A stretch of 41,135 bases of DNA, from NCBI GenBank assembly GCA_964579765.1, contig CAZOIK010000469.1:1-41135 (forward strand), in the 5' to 3' direction. The DNA is from DATNBT01 sp964579765. GTDB taxonomy: Bacteria > Acidobacteriota > Vicinamibacteria > Vicinamibacterales > CAVVIG01. The position numbers and the translations under genes were made by a program. Positions 6,856 through 14,330 of this stretch are shown here, piece by piece (position 1 is the stretch's first letter; every line of letters begins with the position of its first letter). The notes under the pieces are model-generated. The model ran no database searches. It was given only the letters and a program-made list of their open reading frames with translations, and was not told the DNA's origin.

Positions 6856-8591
6856 GACTGTGTGTTCAGCGTGAGTGAGGTGGAGGCGTGCGACGGCAGC
6901 GGGTCGCCGTATTGCGCGAGGACGCGCAGGTCGCCGGCGGCCAGGCGCCTGGCGTTGACGCGCCGCTGCAGCTTTCCGCTCGTCGTACGACTCAGCCGGC
7001 GCGGAGCCACGAATGCGACCGTGTGCGCCGCCAATCCGTGACGGGTGAACAGTGCCGATCGGATGGCCTGCGCAGCCTCGCCGGCGTGGGCGACCTGGTC
7101 CGAGGGCCACTCGGCGATGACCGCGATTCGCGTCTGGTCGCCGCCGTCCATGCCGCACGCGATGCACGACTCCGGCGACAGCAGCGGATGGCTCGTCCCG
7201 ACGGTGAGCTCGAGGTCGTGGCAGACATAGTTCTGGCCGTTCACGATCATCAGATCCTTCAGACGATCGACGAAGACCAGTTCGCCGTCCTCGCTCAGGA
7301 AGCCGAGGTCGCCGGTGCGCAGGAAGGGGCCGGTGCCGCGTTCTGAGAGAACGGCGTTGAACACGTCGCCGCCGGCCGATCTCCAGTAGCCGCGCGCGAC
7401 CTGCGGTCCGGCCACCCACACCTCCCCCACACGTCCGCGCGGCAATTCCACGCCCTCCCTGGGATCGACGATGCGTAGATCGGTGTCGGTGACGGGATAG
7501 CCGCAGCCGGTCAGACGGAGGGCTGAAGGCTCGGCCGACGGTGTCGCCTGCCCCGCGTCGAGCGCCGCGCGCGACAACGCGTGCACGATGTGCGCCGTGC
7601 CTTTTCGCTTGCTCGTCACCAGGAGCGTCGCCTCAGCCATGCCGTAGCACGGCGTGAGCGCCTCGGCGCGAAAGCCGTACGGCGCAAAGCACTCCGCAAA
7701 AGCCGTGAGCGTCGAGGGCCGCACCGGCTCCGCTCCGACGTAGGCGACCGTCCACGAGCTGAGATCGAGCCTCGACAGATCGGCAGTGGCCGCCGCACGC
7801 ACGCACAGCGCATAGGCGAAGTTCGGCGCGCCGCTCGTCTGCGCACGATACCGCGAGATGGTCTCGAGCCAGCGCAGCGGGCGCTGGAGAAACGTCAGCG
7901 GCGACATCTGCACGCCCGGATAGTCACGGTAGATCGGGGTGACGATGCCGGCGACGAGCCCCATGTCATGGAAGTGCGGCAGCCACGACACGCTGTGCCC
8001 GACGCTCGGAACGGGCAGGTCGCGGATGATCGTGGCCGCGTTGCTGGCGAGGTTCTCGTGTGTCACCACGACGCCGCGCGGGTCGGCGGTCGAACCCGAC
8101 GTGTACTGCAGCAGCGCCACGCTGTCGCCGGGCACCTCCGGCAGCACCACCTCCGCCGGCTCCTGCAGCGTGTCGGTGCGGAGCCACGGGCAGGCGTTCA
8201 CGTGCGCACCGCCGTCGAAACGCGTCGCCAGCGATGCCGCCAGTGCGCTCGTGGTCAGCACGGCTCCCGGTTCGCAGTCGATCGCCACGCGCTCGAGCCG
8301 CTCGTACTGCGCTGTGAACTGCGGGACGGGGACCGGCACGGCGATGGCGCCCGCCAGCAGCGCGCCGAAGAACGCGTCCGCGAATGCCGGGCCCGGACGA
8401 TAGACCAGCAGCACGGGACGCTGCCGCAACTCGAGGGCGACGAGCCGTGCCGCGATGACCGACGCTCGCTGATACAGCTCCGCGAACGTGACCTCCCGCG
8501 CGACGTCGTCACTCAGGTGGATGAAGACGACGTGATCGGGATGTTCCGTCGCGCGCGCGCGCAGCATCGCGCCTGGAGTGAGGGACGTCAT
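6852..8591 (-). CDS. Fatty-acyl-AMP ligase (FAAL-like, ANL superfamily)
   Basis: 579 aa from the ATG at 8591; the same frame upstream is Arg-rich and overlaps the sulfotransferase gene. Signature regions: P-loop LLQYTSGSTADPRGVVVTH, the FAAL-typical SWLPHFHDMGLVAGI, the A5 motif YGMAEATLL, A7 LRTGDLGF, DLMIVNGQN, and the catalytic Lys in RTTSGKLQRR near the C-terminus. The wording around HFHDMGLV is characteristic of fatty-acyl-AMP ligases rather than acyl-CoA synthetases. I cannot confirm the FAAL-specific insertion by eye. Predicted reaction: fatty acid + ATP to acyl-AMP, then transfer to the ACP encoded immediately downstream (4-nt overlap). It overlaps the upstream sulfotransferase gene by 4 nt as well. 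Confidence 0.88.
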   Translation of the reverse strand: MTSLTPGAMLRARATEHPDHVVFIHLSDDVAREVTFAELYQRASVIAARLVALELRQRPVLLVYRPGPAFADAFFGALLAGAIAVPVPVPQFTAQYERLERVAIDCEPGAVLTTSALAASLATRFDGGAHVNACPWLRTDTLQEPAEVVLPEVPGDSVALLQYTSGSTADPRGVVVTHENLASNAATIIRDLPVPSVGHSVSWLPHFHDMGLVAGIVTPIYRDYPGVQMSPLTFLQRPLRWLETISRYRAQTSGAPNFAYALCVRAAATADLSRLDLSSWTVAYVGAEPVRPSTLTAFAECFAPYGFRAEALTPCYGMAEATLLVTSKRKGTAHIVHALSRAALDAGQATPSAEPSALRLTGCGYPVTDTDLRIVDPREGVELPRGRVGEVWVAGPQVARGYWRSAGGDVFNAVLSERGTGPFLRTGDLGFLSEDGELVFVDRLKDLMIVNGQNYVCHDLELTVGTSHPLLSPESCIACGMDGGDQTRIAVIAEWPSDQVAHAGEAAQAIRSALFTRHGLAAHTVAFVAPRRLSRTTSGKLQRRVNARRLAAGDLRVLAQYGDPLPSHASTSLTLNTQS

Positions 8592-9445
8592 GCGGGAACG
8601 TCCGCATAGCCGAAACGCCGCAGGAACGGCGCGAACGCCTCGCGCCGATCGGCGAACACCTGCTCCACCTCCGGCGCAATCGCGTCGTCGCGCGGCGCGG
8701 GCGGTACCGCCGGAGGCGGAAGCTCGATCCCGAAGAACTCTGCGAGCCGGGCGAAGCCGCGAGGCTGATCGGCGCACAGGTCTTCGTAACGAATCGTCAG
8801 CAGGCTGCCGCCGGTCCACGCGTCCTGCAGCCGCATGAACGCGAGCTGCGCGTTGAGGATGCTGTCGGCCAGCCGCTCGACACCGGCGCGTGAGTGCATC
8901 AGCAGCCCGAGCTGCAAGCGGCGCCGGTCATCGTCCATGAACGCGCGATAGCCGCGGTCGATGCGATCGAGGTACGGCTGCCGCCTGAGGACGAGTTGAC
9001 GCCAGGCGCGCACCTGCGACTGCAGCGTGCGAAGCGGATGCCGCTGGATAGCGACGAAGCGCGCGTCCGGGAACGCCGATGTCAGACAGGCGATGCCGCC
9101 CGGATAATCAGGCGGCGACTTGAGCAGCAGCGGGCGGTCGCGGCCTTCGAGCCGCGCCTTGCGCGCACAAAGCGCGCGCAGCCGCGGCAGCGTCTCCGCG
9201 GTGGTGTCGGGCTCGTCGTACCGAAGTCCGCCGGGGTTGATGATGAGGCCGTACTCCTCCGGGCTGTCCGGGCCCGCGGGAATGGCGTCGATGCCGCGAT
9301 CGCCGTGAACGAGATCCTCGCCGGCGCAGACGTCCGCGGCAGAGACGAAGCGGAATCGCCCGGTGCGTGCGAGCTGCAGGTGCAGCCAGGTCGTGCCGGA
9401 GCGCTGCGAGCCGAGCAGGAAGATGAGCGGGCCCGTCTCGCTCAT
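8588..9445 (-). CDS. Sulfotransferase-like protein (PAPS-dependent family)
   Basis: 285 aa from the ATG at 9445, overlapping the P450 stop by 4 nt. The N-terminus has the 5'-phosphosulfate-binding loop FLLGSQRSGTTWLHLQL (about 9-25). The 3'-phosphate-binding region is visible as RFVAIQRHPLRTLQSQVRAW, and SLLTIRYEDL is the usual strand before the C-terminal helices. These are standard features of Sulfotransfer_1/3-type enzymes, which move sulfate from PAPS to a hydroxyl (or amine) of a sugar or small molecule. Its place between a P450 and a fatty-acyl ligase suggests that a hydroxyl made by the P450, or one on the sugar, is sulfated. Some bacterial members of this fold are N-acyl or other transferases, so the reaction is less certain than the fold. 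Confidence 0.82.
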   Translation of the reverse strand: MSETGPLIFLLGSQRSGTTWLHLQLARTGRFRFVSAADVCAGEDLVHGDRGIDAIPAGPDSPEEYGLIINPGGLRYDEPDTTAETLPRLRALCARKARLEGRDRPLLLKSPPDYPGGIACLTSAFPDARFVAIQRHPLRTLQSQVRAWRQLVLRRQPYLDRIDRGYRAFMDDDRRRLQLGLLMHSRAGVERLADSILNAQLAFMRLQDAWTGGSLLTIRYEDLCADQPRGFARLAEFFGIELPPPAVPPAPRDDAIAPEVEQVFADRREAFAPFLRRFGYADVPA

Positions 9446-10785
9446 GGCCGTGGACGCATCCGGACACGCACGGGCTCGCGCGTCTGCATCGAATAACTTC
9501 CGGTCAGCACTACCGCGACGTCGGACGGCAGGTCGAGGTCGAACGCCGTGAGCGTCGCCGAGACCAGCGACGTCATCTCCATCATCGACAGCGCCCGTCC
9601 CATGCACGCGCGCGGGCCGGAGCCGAACGGGATGAAGCTGTGGGGCGCGATCGTCGCGCCAGGGAGAAAGCGCTCCGGCGAGAACTGCTCCGCATCCGCC
9701 CACAGCGCCGGCGAGCGATGCAGCACAAACGGGCTGCACACGACCTGTGTGCCGGCGGGGATCTCCACGCCGCCAAGCGACATCGCCCGCCGCGTCGTAC
9801 GGCCGATGTACCACGCGGGCGGAAAGAGCCGCATGCTTTCGTTGAGCACGGCCGCGAGGTACGGCGGCGAATCGACCAGCGGCGCGGGCGCGGCCGCGAC
9901 GTCCGCGCGCGCACGCGATTGCGCCCCGGGATGCCGCGCCAGATGGTACAGCACCCAGAACATCGACTCTCCCGTGCTGACGTAGCCGGCGGTCAGCAGC
10001 GACGCGATGTTGTGGCGCAGCACGATCCGGCGCCGCTCGATTGGCAGCTCGCGCATGAAGGCGCTCGCCATCAGCGCCCCAATCACATCGTCGGCCGCGT
10101 CGTGTCCCGCCAGTCGATGGTCGGCGATCGTATAGAGCATCTCGTCGAGGCGCCGCCTCACCGCCTCTGTTGACTGTTCGCTGCGATCGATGATCGCGTC
10201 GAGCTGACCGAGCGGAACGCGGTGGTGAAAGTACGTGACCGACACCAGCGGCATCCGGTCGAGCCGGTACATCTCGGCGAAGAGGGCCTCGCGCTGCCGG
10301 CTGTCGTACAGGCTGAACAAGCCGATCGCGACGACGTCGAAGGCCAGCCGCTTCATCGCCGCCATCACGTCGTCGTCGTCATGATCGCCGAGGCGGCGCC
10401 AGCGGTCGATCTGCTGCGCTGTCAGATCGGCGATCGTCGCGTTGAGACGGCGGTTGCGATGGCGCGCGAACATCGGCGCGATGACGTCGTGCTGGCTGGT
10501 CCAGTGTTCGCGTTCAGCGGTGAAGACGCCGTCGCCAAACAGGAAGCGCACGAGGTCGTACAGCGGGCCTTTCTCGTAGTCGGCCATGTCGCCGTGCAGC
10601 ACGGCGTGGACGAGATCCGGATCGCTGACCGAGGCGAAGATCTCCGTGCCGACGCGGTAGAGCGCGACCGGCCCGTGCGTGCGCGCGCGGTCCAGCAGGA
10701 ACTGCTGCGGCGCCCGGCAGAACGAGACCAGGCTGTCTTCCAGCGTGGAGATGATGGGGCTGCCGCCGACCGCAAGTTGTTGCAA
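9442..10785 (-). CDS. Cytochrome P450
   Basis: 447 aa if translation starts at the TTG at 10783-10785. An in-frame ATG 102 nt upstream would add a Ser/Cys-rich leader that overlaps the divergent ParD-like gene and does not look like P450 sequence. Motifs: an I-helix region LLTAGYVSTGES (the usual AGxxT reads AGYVST), the K-helix ExxR in NESMRLFPPAW, PERFLPG, and the heme loop FIPFGSGPRACMGRAL with Cys-394 as thiolate ligand. No transmembrane anchor is seen, as expected for a soluble bacterial P450. It probably hydroxylates the lipid or another precursor of the cluster product. It is the first gene of a six-gene operon running to 4609. No ferredoxin or reductase gene is nearby. Confidence 0.9.
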   Translation of the reverse strand: MQQLAVGGSPIISTLEDSLVSFCRAPQQFLLDRARTHGPVALYRVGTEIFASVSDPDLVHAVLHGDMADYEKGPLYDLVRFLFGDGVFTAEREHWTSQHDVIAPMFARHRNRRLNATIADLTAQQIDRWRRLGDHDDDDVMAAMKRLAFDVVAIGLFSLYDSRQREALFAEMYRLDRMPLVSVTYFHHRVPLGQLDAIIDRSEQSTEAVRRRLDEMLYTIADHRLAGHDAADDVIGALMASAFMRELPIERRRIVLRHNIASLLTAGYVSTGESMFWVLYHLARHPGAQSRARADVAAAPAPLVDSPPYLAAVLNESMRLFPPAWYIGRTTRRAMSLGGVEIPAGTQVVCSPFVLHRSPALWADAEQFSPERFLPGATIAPHSFIPFGSGPRACMGRALSMMEMTSLVSATLTAFDLDLPSDVAVVLTGSYSMQTREPVRVRMRPRP

Positions 10786-10874
10786 TGTGTTAATTGAGGC
10801 GTGAGACCGCGAAGAAGAATACCACAGCGGCGATGAGCCGGAGCAAGCCTGCCTGAGCGCCGAGCCGCAGCAGA

Positions 10875-11327
10875 ATGGCGGGGGCACAAATCACCGTGAC
10901 ACTTCCGCCGGAGCTCGAAGCGTTCATCGAGGAACGCGCAGCAGCCGGTCGATTCGCCACGGCTGGCGAGGCTGTCCGTGAGGGGCTGCGGCTGCTGGAA
11001 GAGCGCGAACAGGAACGCGAATCTGTCCTCACCGAGTTGCGCCAGAAAATCGAGATCGGCGTCGAGCAGGCCAAGACACAAGATCCGCTCGGCGTCATGA
11101 GCGAGTTCGTCCTCACGCAAGCTGCTGAGGGCGACCTGCTGAAGATCATCGAGTACCTCGAAGGCGACAATCCCGACGCCGTCCTGAAGATCGGTCGTCG
11201 ATGCGCTGGACGAGGCCATGCAGCGGCTCGCCGAGAAGTTCGCGATCGCCTCGTTCAGGATGTTCTTCGCGAATGTTCGCGCGAGCTCTCCAGCGATCAC
11301 CGCGAGCTCGTTAGAAGACCCTCTTAG
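10875..11327 (+). pseudogene. ParD-like antitoxin running in frame into a broken ParE
   Basis: The first 70 or so residues are a ParD/CopG-type ribbon-helix-helix antitoxin: ITVTLPPELEAFIEERA, then RFATAGEAVREGLRLLEERE and a helical tail LTELRQKIEIGVEQAK. A normal ParD would continue for some residues and stop near the toxin start. Here the frame runs without a stop through the ATG at 11097, which begins a ParE-like protein, making an apparent fusion. After about residue 106 the frame becomes Arg-rich and does not resemble ParE. The likely explanation is loss of the ParD 3' end plus a later frameshift, leaving a decayed toxin-antitoxin locus. A working short fusion is less likely. The gene is divergent from the P450 gene across an 89-bp gap. 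Confidence 0.65.
11097..11241 (+). pseudogene. ParE-like toxin remnant (frameshifted and truncated)
   Basis: From the ATG at 11097 the frame reads a ParE/RelE-type start: MSEFVLTQAAEGDLLKIIEY followed by LEGDNPDAVLKI. The family match then continues in the +1 frame after about 11190 as VVDALDEAMQRLAEK. One extra base, or two missing bases, in the run GATCGGTCGTCG explains the shift. After that Lys the expected RxDL...FxxYLIxY toxin core is absent, so the C-terminal half with the active surface has been lost. It is therefore a non-functional remnant. A sequencing error could explain the shift but not the missing half. Confidence 0.6.
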
Positions 11328-11744
11328 AATCGCGAGCTTCAAATACCCGTCGAATCTTTTTGGCGCTGCGTTTCGCAAACCGCGGCGGCCGAATAAACGC
11401 GAAGTAGGCCCAGGTAAGAAAAGTCAGCACATAGACGAGGGCCAAGCAGGCCCGCCATTCGTCCGGACTCAACAAGTTGCGGTTCGGAACGTACCACTGT
11501 CGTGCGCGCCAGGATCGGTGAAAAGCGTGAGAAGGCCGATGACTACGACGACGGCATAACTCAGCGGCCGTATGGGGATGGGGGCAGTCGCTGTCCGAAA
11601 GCGGTATCGGATGTCGACGATAATCCAGGCCAGCGCCATTAGCGCGAGCCCCGTCATGAACTGTGGAAATGCGAATATGCCCGGCCCCGTCGTCTCGTGC
11701 CGGTGAACGCCGACGCACGCCGACCACGCGCAGAGCTCCTTCAA
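11311..11744 (-). pseudogene. Small membrane protein gene split by a frameshift
   Basis: Two adjoining minus-strand frames each carry membrane-protein sequence. The first (from about 11744) has GIFAFPQFMTGLALMALAWI and, after a short basic loop, SYAVVVVIGLLTLFTD, which gives two transmembrane segments. The second frame picks up at about 11520 with WYVPNRNLLSPDEWRACLAL and a third hydrophobic segment, VYVLTFLTWAYFAFI, then a basic tail and a TAA at 11311-11313. The two read as one roughly 140-aa, three-helix protein if a single base is gained or lost near 11505-11520. I do not recognise the family. Base composition is more AT-rich than the neighbours. The true start is unclear; the first in-frame option is a TTG at 11744. 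Between this gene and the tRNA (11745-11827) I see only a direct repeat of GTTGCAATC (11800-11808 and 11811-11819). Confidence 0.55.
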
Positions 11745-11827
11745 GACGATCTGATTCTACGGTTGAGCTCAGGGTGACGTTGGTCGGTCCCGAAGTGGCG
11801 TTGCAATCCAGTTGCAATCGGGAGATT

Positions 11828-11905
11828 TGGTCGGGATGGCCGGATTCGAACCGGCGACCCCCTGACCCCCAGTCAGGTGCGCTATCCAGGCTGCGCTACA
11901 TCCCG
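11828..11905 (-). tRNA. tRNA-Pro (anticodon GGG), CCA encoded
   Basis: On the minus strand the 7-bp acceptor stem pairs CGGGATG with CATCCCG. The anticodon arm has stem CTGAC/GTCAG around loop TGGGGGT, giving anticodon GGG (Pro). The T-arm reads CGGTTCGAATCCG. The discriminator base A and an encoded CCA occupy 11828-11831. All arms fold normally, so it looks functional. The decayed ParDE locus and frameshifted membrane gene lie on its 3' side, the usual side for integration events at tRNA genes. I did not notice a second copy of the tRNA 3' end in the window. Confidence 0.95.
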
Positions 11906-11969
11906 TATCGGCGAGCACGTCCGGCCACGCCGGACTCTACATTATCTACCGTCCGCCTGAAGGCGAACA

Positions 11970-12488
11970 CTACGTACGTTTGCGCGAGCGCGCCGGCGCG
12001 GGCTTGCGGCGCGCCGTCTTCCCTCGGGCCGCTGGGGCGGCCGTCGGTCGCTGCCGTGCGCGCGCCGTCGCGGCGACTGTCGGCGGCGACAGGCGGAACT
12101 CGCGCGTGCCGCTGTTCGGCCCCAGCAGATCCAGAATCGATCGCAGGCCGTGCTTGATCGCCGTCAGCCGCTCGCGCGCGTTGCGCCCGAACAGCTCGTC
12201 CATCGCCGCCGCGTCGGCGAGCACCGGCGTCGCGTCTTCCTCGAGCCTGCGTCGCGCGCCGGCCAGCGTCAGCCCTTCGACGAGCAGCAGGTGTTTGATC
12301 CGCGCCACCTGCTCCACGTCCGCGCGCCGGTAGACGCGCGGGCTGCCCGCCGACTTCGCGACGCCGAGCCCGGGAAACTCCGCCTCCCACGAGCGCAGCA
12401 CGTACGGCTGCAGCTTCACGAGGTCGCACACCTCGGACGCCTTGAACAGCGCCCGGTTGGGAATCTCGATCTGAACAGTGTCAGCCAT
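11970..12488 (-). CDS. MerR-family transcriptional regulator
   Basis: 172 aa. The N-terminal winged HTH of the MerR type spans about 12-80: ALFKASEVCDLVKLQPYVLR, SWEAEFPGL, then the wing with SPRVYRRADVEQVARIKHLL and a helix VEGLTLAGARRRLEE. A short dimerisation-type helix follows. The C-terminus (about 130-172) is a low-complexity, very basic Ala/Arg/Lys/Pro tail. No cysteines typical of metal-sensing MerR proteins are seen, and no ligand domain is recognisable, so the signal is unknown. Proteins of this shape are common downstream of or near tRNA genes in related genomes, but I cannot name an orthologue. The gene is 63 bp from tRNA-Pro, and a small hairpin sits directly before its start codon. 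Confidence 0.82.
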   Translation of the reverse strand: MADTVQIEIPNRALFKASEVCDLVKLQPYVLRSWEAEFPGLGVAKSAGSPRVYRRADVEQVARIKHLLLVEGLTLAGARRRLEEDATPVLADAAAMDELFGRNARERLTAIKHGLRSILDLLGPNSGTREFRLSPPTVAATARARQRPTAAPAARGKTARRKPAPARSRKRT

Positions 12489-12491
12489 ACC

Positions 12492-12516
12492 GGCGAAAAA
12501 TCGCCTGAAAAGTATA
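12492..12516 (-). promoter_or_regulatory. Putative promoter -10 and leader hairpin of the MerR gene
   Basis: On the minus strand TATACT (12511-12516) is a good -10 match in the 43-bp gap between the methyltransferase and MerR genes. No convincing -35 is visible. Just downstream, GGCGA (12492-12496) and TCGCC (12501-12505) form a 5-bp hairpin with a 4-nt loop that ends 3 nt before the start codon. It would cover the ribosome-binding region. The regulatory role is inference. Confidence 0.3.
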
Positions 12517-12531
12517 ACAGACGCGATCCGG

Positions 12532-13218
12532 TCACCTGCGGAAAACGATCACGTGCTGACGAGGGAGTCCGTCGTCCACGCGGACGAACGTGAAGCCTTC
12601 CGCCTCCACTTCCCGTCGCGCGTCCGCGACGCTCATCCGATGCGTCGGCGCGATCGGGATCGTCGGGTCCTCTTTCCGGTACTCGACGAGGACGAGCTCG
12701 CCGTCCGGTTTGAGCGACGCGCGGATGCCGCGCAGCATCTCCTGCGGATGCCAGAGCTCGTGATACACGTCCACGAGCAGCGCGACGTCGATCGCGTGCG
12801 CCGGCAGCCGCGGATCGGTCTCGGTGCCGAGCACGATCTCGACGTTCGAGAGATGCGCCGCACGCACCTTGTCCTGCAGGATTCGCAGCAGCGCCGGCTG
12901 GATGTCGTTCGCGTACACCTTCCCCGACGGCCCGACAATCGCCGCGATGCGCGTCGTCATATACCCGCTGCCGGCGCCGATGTCCGCGACGACCATCCCG
13001 GCGTGGAGGCCGACAATCGCCAGCGCCTGCTCCGGATGCTCTTCCTGCTCGCGCTCGGCGCGATCCATCCAGTCCGCGTTCGTCGCGATGCCCGCGATCT
13101 GCCGTCCGCTGATCGGGTGCACCGGCGGCAGCCGCCGGAGCGTGCCGACCCGCAGGCCGACGTACAAGGACGCGAGCCCCAGCAGCGCCGCGAGGACGAG
13201 GAACCGGCGCCGGTTCAC
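12532..13218 (-). CDS. Membrane-anchored SAM-dependent methyltransferase
   Basis: 228 aa from a GTG at 13216-13218, which overlaps the preceding gene's TGA (GTGA). The N-terminus is basic (NRRR) then hydrophobic (FLVLAALLGLASLYVGL), a signal anchor or secretion signal. The catalytic domain has motif I VVADIGAGSGYMT, the acidic VYANDIQPAL, DVALLVDVYHELWHP and a C-terminal LVLVEYRKEDP. This is a class I methyltransferase fold of the type found in small periplasmic or membrane-linked proteins with an E/H-E-E/P-Q-A region (here EREQEEHPEQAL) before motif I. The substrate is unknown. It is the last gene of the operon with the KdpD-like proteins and the APC-MgtE fusion; a role in ion homeostasis would be inferred from position only. 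Confidence 0.8.
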   Translation of the reverse strand: MNRRRFLVLAALLGLASLYVGLRVGTLRRLPPVHPISGRQIAGIATNADWMDRAEREQEEHPEQALAIVGLHAGMVVADIGAGSGYMTTRIAAIVGPSGKVYANDIQPALLRILQDKVRAAHLSNVEIVLGTETDPRLPAHAIDVALLVDVYHELWHPQEMLRGIRASLKPDGELVLVEYRKEDPTIPIAPTHRMSVADARREVEAEGFTFVRVDDGLPRQHVIVFRR

Positions 13219-14330
13219 GCCTTCGCCTGCGCGGATCGATCCGCGACGACGGTCACCTGCATGTCGCGCGCGTGGTTGACGAGCCGCTGCACGAACGACG
13301 ACGCAAACCACGCCGACAGCGCGTTGAACTTCTGGCGCGAGACGAACACCTGCGTGACGCCGTTGCGCCGCGCGAAGTTGGCGATGGCCTCCGCCGTGTC
13401 GCCGCCCTCGAGCACGCGCGTCTCGATGCGCAGCCCGCGCGCGAAGTTGAGGTTGCGCTCGAGGCTCTCACGCTCTGGCGCCGTGAGATCGCTGAAGTCC
13501 GGGGTGTGCGTCACGTACACCGCGAGGCACTCCGCGCGCAGGTAGTCCGCGACGCGGCGGCTGCGGCGAATCAGCGCGGCGCTCGCCGGATCGGGCGTGA
13601 GCACGAGCAGCAGACGCTCGGCCGCGACATGGGGCGCCGACGCGACGCTCGGCTCCGCCAGCTCGTCCGGCAGCCGGCTTTCGACCGCATACGCCGCCTG
13701 GCGCATCGCCAGCTCGCGCAGCGCGACGAGCGTGGACTCCTGAAAGAAGTTCTCGAGCGCGGCCTGCGCACGTTCGGGCTGGTAGATCACGCCGCGCGAC
13801 AGCCGGTTGAGCAGCGCTTGCGGCGTCAGGTCCACCATCACGACCTCGTCCGCCTGCTTGAGCAGCCAGTCGGGGATCGTCTCGCGGACGCGGACGCCCG
13901 TGCTCCGCCAGATCTGATCGTTCAGGCTCTCCACATGCTGCACGTTCATCGTCGTCACGACGTCGATGCCCGAGTCGAGCAGCACCTGCACGTCCTCCCA
14001 GCGCTTCAGGCGCGCCGAGCCCGGGACGTTGGTGTGCGGAAACTCGTCCACGAGCGCGACCTCCGGACGGCGCCGGAGGATCGCGTCGGTGTCCATCTCC
14101 TCGAAGCGGCTTCCGCGATACTCGACGACCTGACGCGGGATGACCTCCAGCCCTTCGGTCAGCGCGATCGTCTCTTTGCGCGCGTGCGGCTCGAAGTAGC
14201 CGACGACGACGTCCACGCCGCGCGCCTGGAGCTCGCGGGCTTCGGTCAGCATCTGATAGGTCTTGCCGACCCCGGCGGCGTAGCCGAGGTACACCTTCAG
14301 GCGCCCGCGCCGTCGTGCGCCGTCTGTCAT
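13215..14330 (-). CDS. KdpD N-terminal-domain protein (Walker + Usp) without kinase, copy 1
   Basis: 371 aa from the ATG at 14330 (ATGA overlap with the gene before it). It matches the cytoplasmic N-terminal half of KdpD: Walker A GYAAGVGKT at 16-24, RRPEVALVDEFPHTNVPGSA (Walker B plus the KdpD signature), then VTTMNVQHVESLND. A universal-stress-like domain follows (about 245-365) with LLLVLTPDP and FVSRQK. The DUF4118 membrane region, GAF, HisKA and HATPase parts of normal KdpD are absent; the protein stops after the Usp domain. In E. coli this half binds ATP and regulates the kinase/phosphatase balance. Here it probably acts in trans, either on the KdpD C-terminal-type kinases at 28843 and 34967 or on the transporter encoded in its own operon. 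Which of these applies is inference. Confidence 0.85.
   Translation of the reverse strand: MTDGARRRGRLKVYLGYAAGVGKTYQMLTEARELQARGVDVVVGYFEPHARKETIALTEGLEVIPRQVVEYRGSRFEEMDTDAILRRRPEVALVDEFPHTNVPGSARLKRWEDVQVLLDSGIDVVTTMNVQHVESLNDQIWRSTGVRVRETIPDWLLKQADEVVMVDLTPQALLNRLSRGVIYQPERAQAALENFFQESTLVALRELAMRQAAYAVESRLPDELAEPSVASAPHVAAERLLLVLTPDPASAALIRRSRRVADYLRAECLAVYVTHTPDFSDLTAPERESLERNLNFARGLRIETRVLEGGDTAEAIANFARRNGVTQVFVSRQKFNALSAWFASSFVQRLVNHARDMQVTVVADRSAQAKA

Noticed and set aside
6852..8591. Acyl-CoA synthetase instead of fatty-acyl-AMP ligase
   Set aside because: The HFHDMGLV wording and the directly overlapping ACP gene fit FAAL better. Not excluded without a structural alignment of the FAAL insertion.
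10422..11378. 318-aa minus-strand frame spanning the P450 leader and ParD region
   Set aside because: The C-terminal half is an antisense-type Arg/Ser/Thr-rich frame over the P450 gene. The N-terminal part has no recognisable family and is opposite to the ParDE remnant.
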